Below are positions 57,501-64,000 of a stretch of 64,000 nt of DNA, piece after piece. Each line of letters begins with the position of its first letter. The stretch's first letter is position 1. The translations under genes were made by a program, and so were the position numbers. Origin of the DNA: Rhynchopus sp. YZ270_cl-10 (lineage: Eukaryota; Euglenozoa; Diplonemea; Diplonemida; Diplonemidae); assembly GCA_964035575.1 (NCBI GenBank), contig OZ037887.1, positions 620,001 through 684,000 of the forward strand, written 5' to 3'. The notes under the pieces were generated by a model. That model did not search any database. It worked only from the letters and a program-made list of their open reading frames with translations, and was not told the origin of the DNA.

Positions 57501-58332
57501 AGTTACTACAGTTGAATACAATACAAAACAAACAGAGTAGCAAAAATAAAAGCAAAAAAAAAAACAAGCAAACTTTCAATCACACACATCCTGTAGGTAA
57601 TACGTCTAGGTCTGCTGCTCTCTAGTTTCCTAGCACCTTTTTGGTTTTCCTGTGAGAACATGCAGATCCTGGGTGATTGTCATGATAAAAAAAGTGGGGT
57701 AAATGAGGTGTGTTGTTTGATTGCAAGTATAGGCAGTTTAGATCCTCAGAGTGTGAAACATTGTGTTTTTGCTGTCAGGTTCTGGGTAATGCCTTGAGAA
57801 ATTTGTTTGTTTGGGGGGTTGGGAGTTCAAGTTGCCGCAGAAATCCCTGGGTCGATTTGATGTGCCCAGTGTGTGTGTGTGTGTGTGAATCAGTTATGGG
57901 GTAATTTCTGCGCGGAAAATTACTTCATCAAGCGTGTGTGTGTGTTGCACTGTTTTCTTTAAAATTTAACAAAAAATGCGTCAAAAATGGAATTTGAAAA
58001 ACTGCGTGGAGCTCACGAAAAAAATGCGATGTCTACACGTTATCAATTATTCGAAAAAGAAGAAAGAAAGAAAAAAGCCAAGGATTTTTGGGGTAGAGTT
58101 TCCCTATTTCTTTCTCCCCATATTTACTATTTTTTTTTACAATGACAGCGGAGATTGCACAAACTGTGGCAACACAACCGAGGCAACTACACTACTCCAA
58201 CAATTTATCAAACAAAATATTTTTTTATTCAAAGGACGACGCTGCCCATCTTTCGATTCAAAATATTATCTTAGTCATTTTCTCCTTCTTATGTAGTACT
58301 CTTTTAACGAAGAGAGTGGAAATCCTGAGGGG
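54507..58332. other. Gene-free spacer
   Basis: No supported gene. Contents: class E motifs at 54799-54834 and 54922-54965, a class C hairpin at 55569-55607, class D at 55451-55490 and 57335-57376, an inverted pair GGTGTTTGGG/CCCAAACACC near 56278-56405, a GT run at about 57868-57888, and a class F motif at 58150-58210 just before the next element. Confidence 0.5.
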
Positions 58333-59805
58333 CAGGGTAGATCCTTATTTTCGCTAAAAACGCTAAAAATCCCAGATTTATTTTCGTTTTTTTCCTTTTT
58401 TTTCTCTCCCGTTTTTGAAATTTTTTCGCCCAGGCCTGACGCTAACTTTCAGGTTTTTGGGAAATTGTGGGGGGTTGATGGTTTGTCCGCGAGCGAAGCG
58501 AGCGAAAAAAATTTAAGGTGTACCTCCGCGAGCGCAGCGAGCGGGAAAATTGAGTGACGGTCTAAAAAAAATCCAATAAGCAGGTTGGTACTGTACTGAG
58601 GCAGAATAGTGGTGTTTTTTTACACATCTCAGCTGTCGTAGAACTAAACCCCAGGGGATAATATAGGTTTTGGGGGTTTTCGCTGAAACTCGGTCGAGCC
58701 CAACCCAGCTCGTGGGCGGAATGTGAGAATTCCTCGGTCATTCTACTGCGGAGTTCGGCGCTGCATTGATATTTGCACCAGGCACACGCAATGACCTCAG
58801 TATATTTACAAAAAGAAACGGCGGTCGTGGCACCCATGGCGAAGCCACGGTACGCAACATTTCTAAAAATTACGCTCAAAATTGCACATTTTTACTGTCA
58901 AACTAGTCATAGGAAGGGTGGGTTGCAATCTTGCGCCGCAGGCACGGTACGCTACTTTTTTTCTTTCGCATGCTTCCTTTTCCTTCGGCGTTTGACCAAT
59001 TAAATCGCATTCTGGCAGTGACCCTTGTCGGACACTGCGCCCTCTGACAAGGGTAATACTTTCTAGAAACATTCTGAAAAAAAGTGGTAGTGCCGGCATT
59101 AGCAAGAAAATTTTCAAAATTAAATAGGTAGTGCCAATGCACCAGCAGTTTGGGTAGGCGAGACCGCATTGGGTGAACCTCCGCGAGCGCAGCGAGCGGA
59201 AATTTTTTTTCCACAGTTTTTGGGCAAAGTTCAAAATCCCACCAAAAATTAAGTGGGGATTTTCGACAACAATACTGGGGCCCTATGGGTTTTTAGATTT
59301 TGGCCTAACAGTGTTGTATTTCTGCCTTGGTCCGGTTGAAGTCTTTATTATTGGATCTCATACTCCGTACAGGTGACCCACACCTGACCTTTAACACACA
59401 CGCACTTCTTCGAAACCTCCACCCTCAGCACCAACCCTTTTACAATGGTCCGCTTTGCGGGTTTGCGGACATAGTAATTGTGTTCTTCAAGGTTATGCTT
59501 CAAAATGTCTTGTGCAAGGTGACACTGAGAATTGACACTCATTGGTCCTTGTCTTATGAAGTGAAGACAAATATCAAAGGGGCATTGGCGGGCCGAAGGC
59601 CAGCCAAAAAAACGGTAGCGAACTTTTACTTTTTTTCCTTTTGGTTTCCCCCTTATTTTGACTTTCCGGATCGATTGCGGACCGTGGTGGTGCCACTCTG
59701 TGGCTGGAAATTAGTAGGTAACCAAAAAAATGGGCCAGAGAAAAAAGGAAAAAAAAATAAAAAATCTCGAATCCTTATTTTCACTTTCGCTAAGGATCTA
59801 CCCTG
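58333..59805. mobile_element. hAT-type element with exact 8-bp duplication
   Basis: A 1473-bp element with 15-bp perfect inverted ends (CAGGGTAGATCCTTA) and the exact 8-bp flanking repeat CTGAGGGG (58325-58332 and 59806-59813). Inside is an inverted copy (58675-59165) of the body found at 52245-52805. GAGCGCAGCGAGCGG-type words stand at 58488-58550 and 59174-59205. A 64-residue minus-strand frame (59348-59542) reads fairly gene-like but matches no family I recognise. Confidence 0.9.
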
Positions 59806-59841
59806 CTGAGGGGTGTGTTTTTTTTTTTTTTTTTTTTTTTT

Positions 59842-62102
59842 CACTGTAACCTACCATGGTAGGCGTGACGCTGACTACACGGTAATTATTGGTAGCCGCG
59901 CCACTGGTACTGCCTCTTGCTTAGTTTTGTTGTTGTGCTACTTAGCGGGGTTCCACACTGCGACGGGGCAGGGGGGACAGCTTCCCTTTTCCTCTTGGAG
60001 ACACAGTCCGCACACCTCTCCCCAAGGTGTGGCAGAGCCTACTGACTCTGGGCTGACGACAAAAGGGGACATGCCCTCAAAGAAAAAAGCTAAAAAATTT
60101 GGGTTTTTTTTTTTTTGTTTTTTTTTTTTTTTTTTTTTTTTTGTTTTTTGTTCAGGCTCTCCGCTAGGATTTCCGATTTTGAAAATATTCTGTTGATGGT
60201 ACACGTTGGTGGGGTACATGCTTGCGCCGCAGGCGCACGGTACGCAACTTTTTTTTTTACCAACGCCCGATTTTGACTTTTTTGGGACGTTTGAGCACTC
60301 ACCTCTCCATATCTTCTTCTCCTGAGCTTTTTTGACAGGTAGAACGGGTCTGAACCACTTAGCAGAACTTTTTTTTTTTTTCTTTTTTTCCCCATTTTCA
60401 AAAAGTTCTGTTGACAATCAACAGAACTTTAGTACCTAGCGGAGTGCCTGTTTTTGTTTTTGTTTCTGTTTCTGTTTCTGTTTTTTTTTTTTGTTTTTTT
60501 TTTTTTTAATTTTGTTTCTTATTTTGATAAGGTAGGTTTAAAAAGTCATCACGCCGGTGTCACATCAGTGACTCAATGGCGCATGAGTGATTCAATTTCA
60601 TCGTCCAGATATCCAGCCTCGCAAAGGAAGCGGAGCACGTCTGCCTCATGGCGCTGCATCAGCTGCCCCAGGTTCGTTGTAGGGAGGCTGGAGCGTGGGG
60701 TTGCGGGGTTGCTGCACCGGGAGAAGATGTGGCGGAGCGAAGCCTCTTCGGAGCAACGTGGGCAGTACGCCGTCCTGTTTTTTTTTTTTTTTTTTTTTTT
60801 TGTTTTTTTCTTCTCCTTGAGACTCTTATTACCTATTCTCATCTCTCACAACTCCCCCCTAGGATTATTTCTCCCAATCCGCCTGCTCGTGCACCACAAA
60901 ACAAAAATCCTCTTCAGGATGTTACTTCCGTCTTAGTCTATACTCTCCCCTTATGCCCTAAGCATTTTACGTTTTCTTTTTGCATATTACTATGTTGAAA
61001 TGCTTTATGGAAAACTGTGTTTTGCACACATGGCCAACAGTACCAAAAAAGCATTCTAAGGGCACATTTATTGGGTTATTTTTAGTGTGCTATTTCAGTT
61101 GGTTCATTGGTTGCTGGATGTGATGTCAAAATGCGGTGATCTCAAGGGCGTTTTGATAACCCTCCCCCTCCCTCCTGTGGAAGCAATGTCATACGCCCTG
61201 CCAGTCAGTCTTCTGCCTGCAAAGGTGTTTGCGCACTTCTGCAACTTTTCTCATTATTTTTCTTTTCATTCTGAAAGAATGTCTCCGATACGTTGCCCTT
61301 TATCAGCCCTCCTCACACCCTTTCCTTCCAACCACAAGGAACCAGGGTTAGGCTGAAAAACAGGAGGGAGAGACCAGGACGGAGCGTGATAGGGTATTTT
61401 TTCTTTTCTTCTCTGGATTTTTTTTCTACCTCCTCCGGATTCCGGAAAAAAATGCAAATGCATTCGGGTGTTTAGAAGGAGTTTTGCCTGATTGGAGAAA
61501 TTTCTTGGCAAGTGTTAACTTTTGGCCCCCAAGCGTTACGCAAACGTGGCGCAATTTTGGGGTCTTTTTTCACAAAAAATCGATTTTTTTTGGACAAGAA
61601 ATGCTCTGTTGAGGTCGTCAGGTGGTTTATTGGGATATATGGGTGATCCCCATGGCGATTTGCGGCCAGGCACGCCCATTTTAGTGGATTTCTTCACCGA
61701 AATTTCAAAAAAATGGGTTTTGGACAGCAAGTCCTTAAGGATTTCCTTCTACGTGGAACCCCCTACCCCCCCCTTCCGGACCCATATTTAGAAATAGCCC
61801 TGCTCCCTCGCTCCCCCACCGTTTTCTCCTGCTCCCCGTCCTTTTTTTTTTTCTCTTCCCTCACCCTTCACCCCTCGAACTGAACAAAAATAACTGCTTC
61901 ATAAACTCCTATCCCCCCCCAACACTAACCATATAATTTTCCACCATTATTTTTAAAAACCAAACCATGTTAGTCCCACAGTGTGTTCTGTTATCTATCA
62001 TTTTTTTTCCTTCTCGTTTTAAAGTTTTTTTTTTAAGAGATGGCGTGGCTGCCAAAAAAAACTGTGTAGTCAGTGTCACGCCTACCTCGGTAGGTTACAG
62101 TG
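59842..62102. mobile_element. 2.3 kb TIR element
   Basis: The ends are inverted copies over 41 bp with four mismatches, beginning CACTGTAACCTACC and continuing through GGTAGGCGTGAC and CTGACTACAC. T-runs lie outside the left end and A-runs outside the right, so a target duplication cannot be judged. Inside are a LINE zinc-finger fragment, a CTTGCGCCGCAGGCGCACGG word (60220) and an inverted pair at 60405-60430 (AAAGTTCTGTTGA). It starts 36 bases after the preceding hAT element. Confidence 0.8.
60573..60785 (-). pseudogene. LINE C-terminal zinc-finger fragment
   Basis: A minus-strand frame reads CPRCSEEASLRHIFSRCSNP followed by a helix ending VLRFLCEAGYLDDE. This C-x2-C...H...C pattern with a following FL-x-AG helix is the usual C-terminal end of RNase H-bearing LINE polyproteins. 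Upstream polymerase sequence is missing and replaced by a long T-run. It may come from the same LINE family as 48473-49053. Confidence 0.65.
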
Positions 62103-64000
62103 AAAAAAAAGAAAAAAATATGACTGAGCTAAACGAGATGGCTTGCGTTCATTCTTCTTTTGTATATTCGGTGCTTGCGCTCCCAGAGGCGTTTTTGCAC
62201 TATCAAATTTCACTTTTTCTTTCCCCCGAAAAGATGGCTATTGTAGACAATACTCATCTTTCAAACCACTCTTTTTTTCCCGTTCTGAGCGATGTATCCC
62301 GTATCTTCTTCTGGTGTTAACCAGATCGCGGTACTGTGGAAAATGGCAACTTTAGCTTTTTTTTTTTTTGTGCATCCATTTAGGATATAAGCACTGAAAA
62401 GGAAAAAAACGCTCAGACATTGTCTCCGCTGGGAGGTTGCAGCTTACCATTTCCCCGTCGTGGGCTGTGCCTCTACAGTTTGATAACCCGAGATTTAGTG
62501 CCTGCTTCCGAGGCGGTTTGCACTTTTCAACCACTATTTTTTTTCTCCTCCAACTACCTGCGTCTGCCTATCAGAGGGTGGCATGTTGCAGAGCATTTTT
62601 TTCCATTATTTTTCTTTTTCTTTTTTCCACCCCTCCTTCCTCCCTGAGAATGCTGCTGTGGGCTGAGGAACGCAGCTTATCTTGTATAAAACGAAAAAAA
62701 GGTTTTATTTTCTCTCTTCTTTCTCTGCTCACCCTTTTTTTTGGCGTCGGGTGTTCAATACCCGGGCTGGGGGGTGTCATCTTTTTCTTTTTAGATTCCA
62801 GATGGTGTGCACGAGGCATATTTCATCTTGTTTTTTTTTTGTTCCCCCTTCTCCCCCTGAGTCATTTTAGAGTAGGGGGCAGGGCCCTAGGGGCAGGAAA
62901 CTATTTTGTTTTTATTTTTAGGTTTTGTGCAGCATTTTTTGATTGTAGTGAGGTGACAGCTATACCAAAAAACAAATCTTAGTAAAGACTGTCTGAATGA
63001 CGGCTACACTGGATGGACAAAAAAAATTTAAAAAAAAAAATCCTCCTCATTTTTTTTTTATATCCTGCGTGTCTCTTCCCCGCATATTGGTTTAGGTACG
63101 CTGTCACGAGAGGGCTTTTGTATTTCAAGTCAACTTTATTTATTTATTTTTTTTTTTTTTTTTTTGTAAATATCGCCCCCTGCCCCCATGCCCCATCTCT
63201 CTCTCTCTCTCTCTCTCTCTGCCTCTTCTCCATCCCTGTTCCTCCTGTTCGTTTGCGGTGTTTTTTTTTTGGAAAAAAATGTTTTTTTGCTGGATTTGAA
63301 ATTGTAGTTCGAAAGAGAAGTCAGATAACAATAAAATCTTGGAAAAAAAAAGGGTTGAAGTGGAAAGCAGAAATGAGAGAAAAAGAACGGGTGGGTTTTT
63401 GTCCGGCATGTGCATTCTTGTGGATCTTGGCAACCTATGCTTTATTCCCTAAACGCCTCTGGTCACAGCTTTCTGTTTTTCTTCTTCTCTTCTTCTTCCA
63501 AATATACGAAAATATTGGATGTATCTGTATTGAGCGTCCTTGTACGTTCTTTATTGATAGCGAATGTGATCAAAGGTGAGCAAAGAGAGGATTATGTTCT
63601 CATAAAACTTTTCTTGTCTTCTGATTTTAACAGAAAAATGACAACTGATCTGCTTTTCACAGAACCGTTTTCATCGGGATGACCGGCATCGTACAGTGGG
63701 TCAGTAGGAAGTGCCTGCATCAATAACTACCAGTTTACGTCGGGTAGGTACACTGTCACGAGAGGGCTTTGTATTTTGAATTCAAAATTATTTTTCATCA
63801 AAACAATGCAGCGGACTGGAAGCAGGGAACGGGGGTGGGGAGGGCAAAAAAGGGGGAGAAGGGAGGGTTCTTTTGGGGGAGAGGTGTAACTGCAAGCTAG
63901 AAGAAACCCCTAAAAAAACACGTTGTGGCGTACTTCTGTTCCCACACAGTGATTTTTTGGCGCGTACCCTTTTCTTTATCCTGAATTCTGTGATTTTTTT
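62103..64000. other. Gene-free spacer to the window end
   Basis: No supported gene. Contents: class A hairpins at 62230-62264 and 62800-62830, class D at 62170-62213 and 62497-62533, class C at 63095-63134 and 63747-63780, a CT repeat at about 63193-63221, and GTGGGTCAGTAGGAAGTGCC at about 63697, which recurs with one change at 949-968. Confidence 0.55.

Noticed and set aside
1-64000. CRISPR-like arrays
   Set aside because: The repeats are pure tandem arrays without spacers, in a genome with spliceosomal introns.

Overview
The window is nuclear DNA from an intron-bearing, probably flagellated protist. Protein-coding islands are GC-rich and hold textbook eukaryotic genes: a MOK-type ciliary kinase, the splicing factor CWC25, a nonaspanin (TM9SF), a CISD2-like iron-sulfur protein and a DusA-type tRNA-dihydrouridine synthase. 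They sit in AT-rich, homopolymer-rich spacer crowded with small inverted-repeat elements. All eleven well-supported genes lie on the + strand. Introns are mostly GTATG...YAG. Pyrimidine tracts ending in AG precede several start codons, and LINE remnants of an RNase H-bearing type are present. Together these fit a head-to-tail, possibly trans-spliced genome such as a euglenozoan (diplonemid-like) flagellate. That assignment is inference; no spliced-leader gene was recognised.

Layout. 1-1923: spacer. 1924-3096: tRNA-dihydrouridine synthase. 4867-9939: MOK-like kinase in four exons; intron 1 carries a TIR element and intron 3 carries a 1.5 kb TIR element filled with 5-mer and 9-mer tandem arrays. 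9940-18200: about 8 kb without a gene, holding at least six TIR elements (one nested in another), a poly(A)-tailed SINE-like element and many short hairpin cassettes. 18201-30262: gene-rich block (CWC25, a secreted-and-anchored surface protein, a coiled-coil protein, TM9SF with eight exons). 30263-34700: array-bearing elements, including about 110 copies of a 9-mer. 34712-43771: a possible small exon, a PDZ protein, an ankyrin protein, a coiled-coil protein, the CISD protein and a zeta-fold P-loop kinase. 43772-64000: about 20 kb of apparently gene-free repeat land with three hAT-type elements flanked by exact 8-bp target duplications, one of which holds transposase and LINE remnants, plus further TIR elements.

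How things fit together. The genes do not form one pathway; they are housekeeping (tRNA modification, splicing, membrane traffic, Fe-S) plus cilium-associated or scaffold-like proteins. The most unusual content is non-coding. (1) At least four classes of 30-50 nt stem-loop cassettes recur about 40 times, all seen in the + orientation, in spacers and introns; paired changes in the stems suggest that the fold matters. (2) Every large short-unit tandem array lies inside an element with terminal inverted repeats, and the same internal cassette plus 9-mer plus 5-mer arrangement appears in two elements with unrelated termini, which suggests cassette exchange among non-autonomous transposons.
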